DNA from: Hellea sp.
GTDB lineage: Bacteria; Pseudomonadota; Alphaproteobacteria; Caulobacterales; Maricaulaceae
Reading direction: 5' to 3'
DNA: 64,000 nucleotides
Assembly (NCBI GenBank): GCA_020629545.1
Contig: JAHDDC010000001.1
Coordinates: forward strand, 1-64,000
The position numbers and the translations under genes are program-made. The notes under the pieces are model-generated. The model worked only from the letters and a program-made list of their open reading frames with translations, searched no databases and was not told the origin of the DNA. Shown one piece after another: positions 39,974-48,120 of the stretch; the first letter of the stretch is position 1; each line of letters opens with the position of its first letter.

Positions 39974-40305
39974 TGGATAATCTCCTGCCCTGTCCGGAAT
40001 GTAACTGCGAATATAGCTATGAGGATGGCCCATTACTGGTCTGCCCAGAGTGTGCTCACGAATGGTCAGTCTTTGTATTGGCCGAAGACAGTAAAGTTAT
40101 CCGCGACGCCGTCGGCAATATTCTCAATAACGGCGATACCGTGACCGTGATCAAGGACCTAAAAGTCAAAGGTTCATCTACACCACTCAAGGTCGGCACT
40201 AAAGTCAAAAATATTCGACTGGTCGAGGGTGATCACGACATAGACTGTAAGATTGACAGTTTTGGCGCGATGAAACTCAAGTCTATTTTTGTTAAAAAGG
40301 TTTAG
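39973..40305 (+). CDS. YjdM/PhnA-like zinc ribbon protein
   Basis: The 110-residue protein has an N-terminal zinc ribbon ([27 protein letters not shown], two CPxC knuckles) and a C-terminal SH3-like domain ([15 protein letters not shown]-type, then [26 protein letters not shown]). This is the PhnA-protein/YjdM family, once linked to alkylphosphonate use by name only; the true role is unknown. No phosphonate genes are nearby. The start overlaps the preceding stop by one base, and it converges with the ParB-like gene with a 3-base gap. Confidence 0.92.
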   Translation: MDNLLPCPECNCEYSYEDGPLLVCPECAHEWSVFVLAEDSKVIRDAVGNILNNGDTVTVIKDLKVKGSSTPLKVGTKVKNIRLVEGDHDIDCKIDSFGAMKLKSIFVKKV

Positions 40306-40308
40306 TAC

Positions 40309-40557
40309 CTAAAACTTCTGTGCCTGCACGATATAGGCTTTAATTTTCACATTCCCGAGTAACTTCATCGCCTCAAGACGGTGAACACCGGATTGCAGCA
40401 CATAACGTCCTTTCCCCTTTCGGACATAAATCGGCTTCATATTATCTTCTTCAAGAATTTCCTCGGCGAGCGGTAAAACCTTCTCTTCATCGAATTCCTT
40501 TTTTTGGGAAGACGGGACGTAAATCTCATCAATCGGCACTTGGACAATGCGCAACAT
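40309..40557 (-). CDS. Solo ParB N-terminal-like domain protein
   Basis: This 82-residue protein consists only of a ParB/sulfiredoxin-like nucleotide-binding fold. It has VPIDEIYVPSSQKKEFDEEKVLPLAEEI, PIYVRKGKGRYVLQSGVHRLEAMKLLG (equivalent of the ParB box GExR-xxA motif, here GVHRLEA) and a short final strand. It lacks the helix-turn-helix and dimer domains of chromosome-partition ParB. Whether it binds CTP or another nucleotide, or regulates anything, is unknown. It starts 6 bases after yajQ ends, so the two are probably co-translated. Confidence 0.78.
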   Translation of the reverse strand: MLRIVQVPIDEIYVPSSQKKEFDEEKVLPLAEEILEEDNMKPIYVRKGKGRYVLQSGVHRLEAMKLLGNVKIKAYIVQAQKF

Positions 40558-40563
40558 GTTCGG

Positions 40564-41049
40564 CTATTCCCGGAAGTTTTTATACTGGGTTGGTAGCTCC
40601 AGACCCATATCTTTGACAAACTGTATAACGGCCTGCAAATCGTCACGCTTCTTACCGGTCACACGCAGTGTATCGCCCTGAATGGCGACCTGAACCTTCA
40701 TCTTCGAACTTTTAATATCTTTAACGATCTTCTTTGCGAGTTCTTTGTCGATGCCTTCTTTGACCAAAATATTTTGGCGAACAGACTGTCCTGCTGCTGG
40801 TTCTATTTTTTGATAGTCTAGCTGTCCCGGCTCTATACCCCGTTTATGAAGCTGTCCTCGCAAGATCTCATGCATTTGCTTAAGCTTGAGATCATCATCG
40901 GCAAAAACCGAAATAACGCCCTCTTTGTTTTCCACGGTTGATTTCGACCCTTTGAAATCATAGCGGACTGATATTTCGCGCATCACATTAGCGATCGCAT
41001 TATCGACCTCTGACAGATTAACTTCAGATACTATATCAAATGACGGCAA
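40564..41049 (-). CDS. yajQ: YajQ-family nucleotide-binding protein
   Basis: The 161-residue protein matches YajQ throughout: MPSFDIVSEVNLSEVDNAIANVMREISVRYDFKG at the start, then KIEPAAGQSVRQNILVKEGIDKELAKKIVKDIKSSKMKVQVAIQGDTLRVTGKKRDDLQAVI. YajQ has two RNA-recognition-motif-like folds; in Xanthomonas a homologue binds cyclic di-GMP and acts with a transcription factor, but the role here is not shown. It diverges from a GST gene and is followed closely by the ParB-like gene. Confidence 0.96.
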   Translation of the reverse strand: MPSFDIVSEVNLSEVDNAIANVMREISVRYDFKGSKSTVENKEGVISVFADDDLKLKQMHEILRGQLHKRGIEPGQLDYQKIEPAAGQSVRQNILVKEGIDKELAKKIVKDIKSSKMKVQVAIQGDTLRVTGKKRDDLQAVIQFVKDMGLELPTQYKNFRE

Positions 41050-41099
41050 TTTCAGACTCCATGCTTGTTCGATGGCAGATTAAACGCCATTAAGGGGCT

Positions 41100-41759
41100 A
41101 TGTCTATTAAATCTGTGAAACTCTATCATTATCCCCTCTCTCGCTCTGCTCGCGTAAAATTTCTGCTTCATGAAGTTTACGACGAAGACTTTGAGACCAT
41201 ACACATGGATATGATGAAAGGTGCTGGGTTCGCTCCGGTATTCTTAGCCAAAAATCCCAACCATGCCGTGCCCGTATTGGACATTACTTATGATGATGGG
41301 ACGGAACAGACCATGTTCGAAAGTGGCGCTATGATCCTTTGGTTGGCTGATGCCTATCCGGAGAAGAATCTCGCACCTTCACCTTCCGATCTTGAAGCCC
41401 GGGCTGACTATCTGCAGATGGTGATGTTTGGATCCTCCCATATGGATTTAGCCCTGTGGGAAATTCGCATGAATGAAACCATCCTTTCTGAAGGCAAACG
41501 CAGCGAAGTAATCGCTAAACATTACCGCAGAAAAATTGAAAAAGAGATGGCGCCACAGCTTGAAGCTCGGCTTTCAAAGCATGATTACATCTGCGGTGAC
41601 ACTTTCACGGCAGCTGACTGCATCACGGTTCAGAATATTAACTGGGCTAGAGCCTACGGCCTCTGTATTAGCAATATATTCAAAGCTTACATGAAACGGA
41701 TCAAACAAAGACCTGCTTTCCTGCAAGCCTATGCTGATTCAGCGCGGTTTAGAGGATAA
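41100..41759 (+). CDS. Glutathione S-transferase family protein
   Basis: The 219-residue protein has a thioredoxin-like N-terminal domain (KLYHYPLSRSARVKFLLHEV, then HAVPVLDI and the glutathione-binding ESGAMILWLADAYP) and a helical C-terminal domain (GDTFTAADCITVQNINWARAYG). It probably conjugates or reduces electrophiles with glutathione; the substrate is unknown. It diverges from yajQ with a 50-base gap and converges on the 2-oxoglutarate oxygenase gene with a 4-base gap. Confidence 0.92.
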   Translation: MSIKSVKLYHYPLSRSARVKFLLHEVYDEDFETIHMDMMKGAGFAPVFLAKNPNHAVPVLDITYDDGTEQTMFESGAMILWLADAYPEKNLAPSPSDLEARADYLQMVMFGSSHMDLALWEIRMNETILSEGKRSEVIAKHYRRKIEKEMAPQLEARLSKHDYICGDTFTAADCITVQNINWARAYGLCISNIFKAYMKRIKQRPAFLQAYADSARFRG

Positions 41760-41763
41760 CCGA

Positions 41764-42621
41764 TTAATCCAATAAATTATCAGCCCGCAATCCCTGCCGT
41801 TCATAGTGAATGGGTAGAACTTTTCCGTATAAAGTTTTCACGCGTCTTGGATGTCCCACCATATCCGGTATTTCCGCATATGAAAAAATCCCTACATATC
41901 GGGGGCGCTTGCCATAAAGAGGTTTTACCCGATGTAGTGAATAACGTCCCTTAAATATCTGCAGATCGCCAGGCTCCAAAGTCAAGGTCGTCACTCCATC
42001 GTGCAAATCATCTAGTACGTTTTGTACCACGTCATAATTTTCGTCAGTGCTGGTTCGAATTTTTGGGCAATATTCGAACTCTCCACCGACTTCCGCATTT
42101 TGAATGGCTAGAGTGACGGTGTAATTATTCGTATCAAAATGCCACGGGAACCCATTCCCCTCATGGGCCATGTTTATAACCACATCTGCTAACGGATCTG
42201 CATAGGGATAAAAATTATCCTCTCTCAAAGCGGCTTTGATAAAACCGGTAAATGGCTCCCAGCTGTAAATAGTCCGAAGTAGGCTATCCTCGCCAAATGC
42301 ATCACCCGGAATAAATGCGTTAGACCGTGGATAAAAACGCCGCCGAGGATGGGCAACCGGCAAACTATCGTCATCATCACCAAAATAGGCGTTGGTTAAG
42401 GCTGAATTGTGAAAACCATACTGAGCTGTTGCGTCTCCCTCGACCACCAAACGAGCAATGGCTTCGGACGTCAAAAACTGTTTTAAGACACAACAACCAT
42501 CACGATCAATCTCCGCGTGGATACGAGACATGAGTGCTCTATGATCATCACCAAGTTCAGGCAAAATGGGATATCTTTCCAGATCAATAGCAGTTTGCGC
42601 ATCTATGGATAATGGCTGCAT
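41764..42621 (-). CDS. 2-oxoglutarate/Fe(II)-dependent oxygenase
   Basis: The 285-residue protein has the jelly-roll oxygenase iron site: His161 and Asp163 in WHFDTNN, distal His230 in SLHRVKP, and an arginine (RPRYV) for 2-oxoglutarate. GGEFEYCPKIR and PGDLQIFKGRYSLHRV resemble the family that includes the carrier-free amino-acid halogenases of the BesD type, but the intact HxD aspartate predicts hydroxylation or desaturation here. The substrate is unknown; a free amino acid is one possibility. A GGGAGG ribosome site lies 6 bases before the ATG. It is 103 bases downstream of the acyl-CoA dehydrogenase cluster on the same strand. Confidence 0.83.
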   Translation of the reverse strand: MQPLSIDAQTAIDLERYPILPELGDDHRALMSRIHAEIDRDGCCVLKQFLTSEAIARLVVEGDATAQYGFHNSALTNAYFGDDDDSLPVAHPRRRFYPRSNAFIPGDAFGEDSLLRTIYSWEPFTGFIKAALREDNFYPYADPLADVVINMAHEGNGFPWHFDTNNYTVTLAIQNAEVGGEFEYCPKIRTSTDENYDVVQNVLDDLHDGVTTLTLEPGDLQIFKGRYSLHRVKPLYGKRPRYVGIFSYAEIPDMVGHPRRVKTLYGKVLPIHYERQGLRADNLLD

Positions 42622-42724
42622 GCAGGCCTCCCCAGACTCAATATTATCGCCGATACTCTAGATTCCAGAAACGGTACACCCCAATCTTTATATACAGCAC
42701 ATCCGTGGTATGAGTTGAACTCCC

Positions 42725-43972
42725 TTAAACCCTTTGATTAGTATAACCCTTTAATTCCTTCCGGGCGACTTGCATGCGGTGAACAGCATCAGGACCGTCG
42801 GCAAAGCGTAGCGTCCGCATTTGGGCATACATCATAGCTAGTGGTGTATCCTGAGACACGCCTGTTCCTCCATGCATTTGCATGGCTTCATCAATAACTT
42901 TGAGGGCCATATTGGGCGCGGCCACTTTAATCTGGGATATCCATGGAGCGGCAGCCCGGGCATCGCCTTGATCCATCATCCAGGCAGCTTTCAGGCATAG
43001 AAGACGCGCCTGCTCAATTTCGATCCGGCACTGGGCAATAATATCATAATTCGCCCCTAATTTGGCCAGTGGACGACCAAAGGCCTCCCGTGTCACAGCC
43101 CGGCGACACATAAGTTCTAAAGCTCGCTCCGCCTGACCAACAGCCCGCATACAGTGGTGAATACGCCCTGGCCCCAAACGCCCTTGCGAAACTTCAAAGC
43201 CGCGTCCTTCACCGATAAGCAAAGCGTCCGCCGGAATGCGAACATCGGTAAACCGGATATGCATATGACCATGCGGCGCATCGTCATGACCGAAAACTTC
43301 CATCGCCCGCAGAATCTCAATTCCGTCCAGACCCGCAGGCAGGATAAACATGGAATGTTGTGAGTGGCGTGGCACATCACCGTCTCTTGGCGCAGTCCTT
43401 GCCATGAGGATATACACCGCACAACGAGGGTCACCGGCTCCGGATGACCAGTATTTTTCCCCGTTGAGAACCCACTCATCGCCATCTTTGACGGCAGAGA
43501 ACTCCAGGTTTGTTGCATCAGATGACGCGACTGCAGGTTCTGTCATCAAAAAGGCTGAGCGGATTTCACCTTCGAGGAGCGGCTTCAGCCATTTCTCTTT
43601 GTGTTCATCTGTGCCGTAGCGTTCGATAACTTCCATATTGCCGGTATCGGGCGCAGAACAGTTGAACACTTCCGGCCCAAGCGCACACCAGCCCATTTGC
43701 TCGGCCAGATAGGCATATTCCACCGTACTGAGACCATAGCCACGCTCACTATCCGTCAGCCAAAAATTCCAAAGCCCCTGCTCTTTGGCTTTGGCTTTTA
43801 GACCTTCTCGGATTTCGTTTTGGCGGTCCGTAAACGCAAAACGACCACCGGGTGCTTTGCCGACTTCGTGGTGATATTCTGCGTCCAGCGGCAGAATTTC
43901 TTCCTGCACCATTTTCCGAACTTTTTCCCAGAGTGGACGGACCTTGTCCGTCATGCCTAGATCCATTGTCAT
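42725..43972 (-). CDS. Acyl-CoA dehydrogenase (ACAD10/11-like dehydrogenase type)
   Basis: This 415-residue flavoenzyme has the acyl-CoA dehydrogenase fold: N-terminal helices, the FAD-loop AFLMTEPAVASSDATN, the WVLNGEKYWSSGAGDPRC strand, and HCMRAVGQAERALELMCRRA. The C terminus MHGGTGVSQDTPLAMMYAQMRTLRFADGPDAVHRMQVARKEL closely matches the dehydrogenase half of ACAD10/ACAD11 and bacterial LvaC-like enzymes. Those are known to act on 4-phosphorylated acyl-CoAs made by an APH-type kinase. Such a kinase is encoded in this same cluster at 46292. It is the last of six tightly packed genes and starts one base after the preceding stop. Confidence 0.92.
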   Translation of the reverse strand: MTMDLGMTDKVRPLWEKVRKMVQEEILPLDAEYHHEVGKAPGGRFAFTDRQNEIREGLKAKAKEQGLWNFWLTDSERGYGLSTVEYAYLAEQMGWCALGPEVFNCSAPDTGNMEVIERYGTDEHKEKWLKPLLEGEIRSAFLMTEPAVASSDATNLEFSAVKDGDEWVLNGEKYWSSGAGDPRCAVYILMARTAPRDGDVPRHSQHSMFILPAGLDGIEILRAMEVFGHDDAPHGHMHIRFTDVRIPADALLIGEGRGFEVSQGRLGPGRIHHCMRAVGQAERALELMCRRAVTREAFGRPLAKLGANYDIIAQCRIEIEQARLLCLKAAWMMDQGDARAAAPWISQIKVAAPNMALKVIDEAMQMHGGTGVSQDTPLAMMYAQMRTLRFADGPDAVHRMQVARKELKGYTNQRV

Positions 43973-43973
43973 G

Positions 43974-45113
43974 TTAGTAACCCTTCATTGTAGCGATTTG
44001 TTCCATCTGGTAATTCGCATCACCAAAGAGCTCTTGAGCCACTCTTATTCTTTTGAGGTATAACCCAATATCGTATTCATCAGTCATGCCGACACCGCCG
44101 TGCATTTGTACACCTTCCAGCCCCGCAAGCTTAGACACAGAGCCCAGCTTAGCTTTCGCCATAGCTACGGGCATTTCCGACCCCGCTGCATCCATATCCA
44201 TTGATGTAAGCGCCATAAGAACTGCTGAGCGGGCAATTTCCAGCTCCGAATAGAGATGAGCTGACCTATGCTGGAGCGCTTGGAACGATCCAACCTCCAC
44301 GCCGAATTGTTTGCGTTCTCTGATGTAGTCCGTGGTCTGCCGGAAAGCTTCACCGCCAGTCCCCAGAAGCTCTGCAGCTATAGCAGCTTTACCTGCATTC
44401 ACTATGGCTTTGAGAACATCGCCGCCTTTGTCGACTTCGCCCAGAACCGCATCAGCATTCACTTCAACATTTTCAAACTCAATTCTAGCTGAATTTCGGC
44501 TGTCGACCATTTGAGTCCGCTCCACGTCCAGGCCATTGGTTTTGGGGTCAACCAGAAACAATGTCAAACCATCCATATCGCCGGTCTCGCCTGATGTACG
44601 GGCAACGACCACCAATTGATCGGCAACATGTCCGTCCATCACCATGCCTTTTTGCCCATTAAGTTTGAACCCGTTTCCGGACCGCTCGGCACTCATAGCG
44701 GTGGCAGCCGGATTGTGCTTACGCCCTTCTTCGAGCGCTAAGGCCATAACGGCTTTGCCGCTGGCTATTTTAGGCAGCCATTCAGCCTTTTGTTCCTTTG
44801 ATCCGCCTTGATTTAAGGCAGTCGCGGCCAGTATCGCCGTTGAAACAAATGGTGACGCTGTCAGGTTTTTACCCATTTGCTCGGCTATCAATCCGGCCTC
44901 CATAAAGCCCATATTAGAGCCGCCATGTTCTTCATCTATTAGAACACCAGCAAATCCCATTTCAGCCATTTCTCGCCACAGGCCTCTGTCAAAGCCTGTC
45001 TCATCCCGGCTGTCTCGGAGTTCTCGCAACTGTTTGGCGGGGGCTTTATCAGCGAAAAAGCCTTCCGCCATATCTGCGATCATTTTCTCTTCTTCGGTAA
45101 GGACCAATCCCAT
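43974..45113 (-). CDS. Acyl-CoA dehydrogenase family protein
   Basis: The 379-residue protein is an acyl-CoA dehydrogenase: IDEEHGGSNMGFMEAGLIAEQMGKNL near the N terminus, FKLNGQKGMVMDGHVADQLVVVAR in the middle beta domain, and RQTTDYIRERKQFGVEVGSFQALQHRSAHLYSELE in the C-terminal helices. The C terminus MHGGVGMTDEYDIGLYLKR...ELFGDANYQMEQIA lacks the IEGTSEIQ-type catalytic Glu segment, as in one subunit of paired FadE heteromers. It follows the gene at 45117 with a 3-base gap, so the two dehydrogenases may form a heteromer. This last point is inference. Confidence 0.91.
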   Translation of the reverse strand: MGLVLTEEEKMIADMAEGFFADKAPAKQLRELRDSRDETGFDRGLWREMAEMGFAGVLIDEEHGGSNMGFMEAGLIAEQMGKNLTASPFVSTAILAATALNQGGSKEQKAEWLPKIASGKAVMALALEEGRKHNPAATAMSAERSGNGFKLNGQKGMVMDGHVADQLVVVARTSGETGDMDGLTLFLVDPKTNGLDVERTQMVDSRNSARIEFENVEVNADAVLGEVDKGGDVLKAIVNAGKAAIAAELLGTGGEAFRQTTDYIRERKQFGVEVGSFQALQHRSAHLYSELEIARSAVLMALTSMDMDAAGSEMPVAMAKAKLGSVSKLAGLEGVQMHGGVGMTDEYDIGLYLKRIRVAQELFGDANYQMEQIATMKGY

Positions 45114-45116
45114 GGC

Positions 45117-46292
45117 TTAGGCTCCTGGCATTCTTAGAATATGTTTGGAAATAATATTGAGCTGAACTTCGGAGGTTCCGCCTTCAATAGAATTGCCTTT
45201 GGTTCGCAGCCACATTCGCGCAAGATCGCCGTCGTTAGAACGCTCCCCTTCCCACTCTAACCCGTCATGACCCGCCGCGTCCATCATCAACTCATAACGC
45301 CGCTTATTAAGCTCTGTGCCGTAATATTTAAGCATAGAGCTATCTGCACCTAACGACGCGCCGGCCTTCGCCTCCGCTAGTTTACGGGTTAATGTCAGCA
45401 TATACGCCCATTCATCCACTTCGGTTTGGGCAACTTTGGCGCGGAGCATCGGGTCTGCCAGTTTTTTGTTTTCATCTAGGCCAACAGATGCGGCAACAAC
45501 TTCGCTGATTGGACGACTGCTCCCTATATCTCCAATCATTTCGCGCTCATGGGTCAGGAGATATTTCGCGATCGTCCAGCCTTTATTGAGCTCCCCTACC
45601 AGATTATCTTTTCGCACTTTTACATCTTCAAAGAACGTTTCGCAAAACGGCGAACGACCAGAGATAAGTTTAATCGGCTTGGCTTCAACGCCGGGCGTCT
45701 CCATGTCGAATAGAACAAAACTAATACCGTTATGCTTTGAGGCCTCAAAATCCGTCCTGACCAGGCAGAATATCCAGTCGGCCTTATCTGCATAGGATGT
45801 CCAAACCTTTTGCCCATTGACGAGAAAATGATCACCCTTATCCTCGCACTTCGTTTGAAGTGAGGCCAAATCTGATCCAGCGCCAGGTTCTGAATAGCCC
45901 TGACACCAACGAATCTCTCCTCTAGCAATCGGCGGAAGATGTTCTTGTTTTTGGGCTTCGTTACCGAATTTCAAAAGCGCAGGCCCCAACATCCAAATAC
46001 CAAACGAACTAAGCGGGCTTCGGGCATTGATGCGTTTCATTTCGGATTTAAGGACTTTCGCCTCTTCCTTGCTGAGGCCGCCGCCGCCATACTCTTTTGG
46101 CCATGTCGGAACAGTCCAGCCTTTGGAAGCCATGGCGTTCATCCAGTCTTCTTGCGCTTTACTGGCAAATTTATATCCGCGACCGCCCCAGCAAGCGTCA
46201 TCAAAGCCTTTCATGGGCGTGCGCATTTCTTCTGGGCAGTTGTCAGCGAGCCAGTCTCGTACGTCCTGGCGAAATTCTTTGAGATCACTCAT
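45117..46292 (-). CDS. Acyl-CoA dehydrogenase family protein
   Basis: The 391-residue protein is an acyl-CoA dehydrogenase: WPKEYGGGGLSKEEAKVLKSEMKR near the N terminus, RWCQGYSEPGAGSDLASLQTKCE (FAD loop) and FLVNGQKVWTSYADKADWIFCLVR in the middle. At the C terminus GNSIEGGTSEVQLNIISKHIL carries the canonical catalytic Glu region. The start codon overlaps the upstream kinase stop by one base (TAATG). It pairs with the next dehydrogenase, which lacks that motif. The substrate chain length cannot be read from sequence. Confidence 0.93.
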   Translation of the reverse strand: MSDLKEFRQDVRDWLADNCPEEMRTPMKGFDDACWGGRGYKFASKAQEDWMNAMASKGWTVPTWPKEYGGGGLSKEEAKVLKSEMKRINARSPLSSFGIWMLGPALLKFGNEAQKQEHLPPIARGEIRWCQGYSEPGAGSDLASLQTKCEDKGDHFLVNGQKVWTSYADKADWIFCLVRTDFEASKHNGISFVLFDMETPGVEAKPIKLISGRSPFCETFFEDVKVRKDNLVGELNKGWTIAKYLLTHEREMIGDIGSSRPISEVVAASVGLDENKKLADPMLRAKVAQTEVDEWAYMLTLTRKLAEAKAGASLGADSSMLKYYGTELNKRRYELMMDAAGHDGLEWEGERSNDGDLARMWLRTKGNSIEGGTSEVQLNIISKHILRMPGA

Positions 46293-47356
46293 TACAGTTC
46301 TCCTGTTTTAATTTTGAGACGGGAAAGTTCCCCAAGTGCGTTGACCATTTGGCCGAAAGGTTTGAACCGCGGATTGTCGGTCTGTCCGTGGTAATAACGG
46401 TAGTATATTTGCTGAATAATGACGGCAAGGCGCCACAATCCATAGACATAGTAAAATTGAAAATTAGAAACATCAGCACCTGTACGCTCGGCGTAAAAGT
46501 CCAAAATTTCCTGACGAGTCATCATACCTGGCGCGTTGCTGGGTTGACGCAACATAAGCTGCATCATCGGTGGATCGTCCTTTTCTATCCAATAAGATAA
46601 AGTATTCCCAAGGTCCATTAGAGGATCGCCCAGCGCACAAATTTCCCAGTCCAGAAGCGCATCGATTTGTGTTGGATCATCTTTGTTTAAAATGGCGTTA
46701 TCAATTCTAAAGTCGCCATGAAGAATGCTGGCGCCGTTTTCTTTGGCGGGTTTATTATCTTCGAGCCATTGACGGACATCTTCGAATTCTCCGACATCCT
46801 CTGTCCAGGCTTTTTCAAAACGTCGGTTCCAGCCGCCAATTTGTCGATCCACATAGCCTTCAGGCTTACCGAAATCTTCCAAACCAATGGCCTTGTAATC
46901 AACCTTATGCAAGTCGACGAGTTTTTCAAACAGGTTCTCGCAAAGTTTGCGGCCTTCCTTTGCACTCCACTTCCATTCTTCAGGTATCTTGACAATCATG
47001 TGACCTTCAACTCGGTCCATGACGTAGAACTCCGCCCCGATAATACTTTCATCATCTGTATAAAAAACGGAGTTTGGTACGCATGAAAAGACGGGTTTCA
47101 GCGCCGTAATGATCCGGTACTCGCGGTGCATATCATGACCAGATTTAGGCCGCGTTCCAAATGGTGGTCGTCGCAGTACCAAAGATCGATTTTCATAAGT
47201 CAGCGCATATGTAAGGTTTGAAGCTCCGCTGGAAAACTGACGAACCTCGGGAACGCCCTCAAGGCCTTCAACATTTTCTTTAAGAATTGCATCAATGGCA
47301 GCGACATCAAGTTCCTCGCCTTTTCGCACTTCACCTGCAGGATTAGCTGAACTCAT
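46292..47356 (-). CDS. APH-type phosphotransferase (ACAD10/11 kinase-domain-like, LvaA-like)
   Basis: The 354-residue protein has the aminoglycoside-phosphotransferase kinase fold: FSSGASNLTYALTYENRSLVLRRPP for the nucleotide-binding lobe, the catalytic loop HGDFRIDN at 213-220, and the metal-binding DWE at 236-238 within LLDWEICALGDPLMDLG. This signature matches the kinase domains of mammalian ACAD10/11 and bacterial LvaA, which phosphorylate the 4-hydroxyl of 4-hydroxyacyl-CoA. Its position between SDR genes and acyl-CoA dehydrogenase genes supports such a role rather than antibiotic resistance. It overlaps the upstream SDR by 4 bases and the downstream dehydrogenase by 1 base. Confidence 0.9.
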   Translation of the reverse strand: MSSANPAGEVRKGEELDVAAIDAILKENVEGLEGVPEVRQFSSGASNLTYALTYENRSLVLRRPPFGTRPKSGHDMHREYRIITALKPVFSCVPNSVFYTDDESIIGAEFYVMDRVEGHMIVKIPEEWKWSAKEGRKLCENLFEKLVDLHKVDYKAIGLEDFGKPEGYVDRQIGGWNRRFEKAWTEDVGEFEDVRQWLEDNKPAKENGASILHGDFRIDNAILNKDDPTQIDALLDWEICALGDPLMDLGNTLSYWIEKDDPPMMQLMLRQPSNAPGMMTRQEILDFYAERTGADVSNFQFYYVYGLWRLAVIIQQIYYRYYHGQTDNPRFKPFGQMVNALGELSRLKIKTGEL

Positions 47357-48111
47357 AAGATCGTCTTGCCGCCGTCGACCACCATAGTCTGTCCCGTATA
47401 ATAGCTAGCCTCATCTGAGAGCATATACATCACAGCACCTACCATTTCATCAGGTTGAGCCATTCTCTTGATAGGTAAGGCTTGTATCAATTGTTGTGCC
47501 ATTGGGTTTTCTTTGAGCGCTGACGCGAGCTTGGTATCTGTAAAGCCTGGCAATAACGCGTTTACGCGAACGCCTTGTTGACTGTACTCGATGGCAAACC
47601 CTTTGGTCATGTTTACGAGCGCGGCCTTCGTCATCCCATAAATGACACGAAACATCCCCGGATTAATTCCATCAATTGACGCAACATTCACGACGGCTCC
47701 GCCGCCATTTTCAAGCATAAGAGGAATAGATTTGGAGGTTAGGAAATATGGTCCCTTCGTGTTAACCTGAAAAGTTTTGTCGAAAGCCCATTCCTCAGCT
47801 AAGTGTGCGGGGCCCATATATGGATTAGTAGCGCCATTGTTAACAAGATAATCCAGACGCCCGTGCTCAGCCTTGATCTCATCAAGCACAGCTTGATGCG
47901 TTTCGATTTCACCTAGATGTAAAACCTTGGCCGCAGCCTTAAGACCCTTTGCCCGAATATCATCAGCAACCTTTTCACAGGCTTCAAGCTTTCGACTGGT
48001 GCAAATTACAGTTGCACCATGCTCTGCTAGGCCGTGGGCAATCGCTTCGCCAATTCCGCGGCTCGCACCTGCGATTAAAGCTACTTTTCCCGAAAAATCA
48101 AAACGCGCCAT
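47353..48111 (-). CDS. SDR-family oxidoreductase
   Basis: This 252-residue short-chain dehydrogenase has the nucleotide motif GASRGIGEAIA, the NNGA stretch (YLVNNGATNP), and the catalytic Ser/Tyr/Lys in NVASIDG and IYGMTKAAL. VNALLPGFTDTKL and the GQTMVVDGG ending are typical of classical SDRs. A 3-hydroxyacyl-CoA or other alcohol oxidation step is plausible given its neighbours. GGAGG precedes the ATG, and the stop overlaps the kinase start by 4 bases. Confidence 0.93.
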   Translation of the reverse strand: MARFDFSGKVALIAGASRGIGEAIAHGLAEHGATVICTSRKLEACEKVADDIRAKGLKAAAKVLHLGEIETHQAVLDEIKAEHGRLDYLVNNGATNPYMGPAHLAEEWAFDKTFQVNTKGPYFLTSKSIPLMLENGGGAVVNVASIDGINPGMFRVIYGMTKAALVNMTKGFAIEYSQQGVRVNALLPGFTDTKLASALKENPMAQQLIQALPIKRMAQPDEMVGAVMYMLSDEASYYTGQTMVVDGGKTIL

Positions 48112-48120
48112 AATATCCTC

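Noticed and set aside
39973-40305. Phosphonate degradation enzyme, from the PhnA name
   Set aside because: The zinc-ribbon PhnA/YjdM family is not phosphonoacetate hydrolase, and no phn genes are nearby.
40309-40557. Chromosome-partition ParB
   Set aside because: At 82 residues it lacks the helix-turn-helix and dimerisation domains, and no parA is adjacent.
46292-47356. Aminoglycoside resistance gene
   Set aside because: Kinase motifs fit the APH fold, but the neighbours are SDRs and acyl-CoA dehydrogenases with overlapping reading frames, so a metabolic acyl-CoA kinase is more likely.
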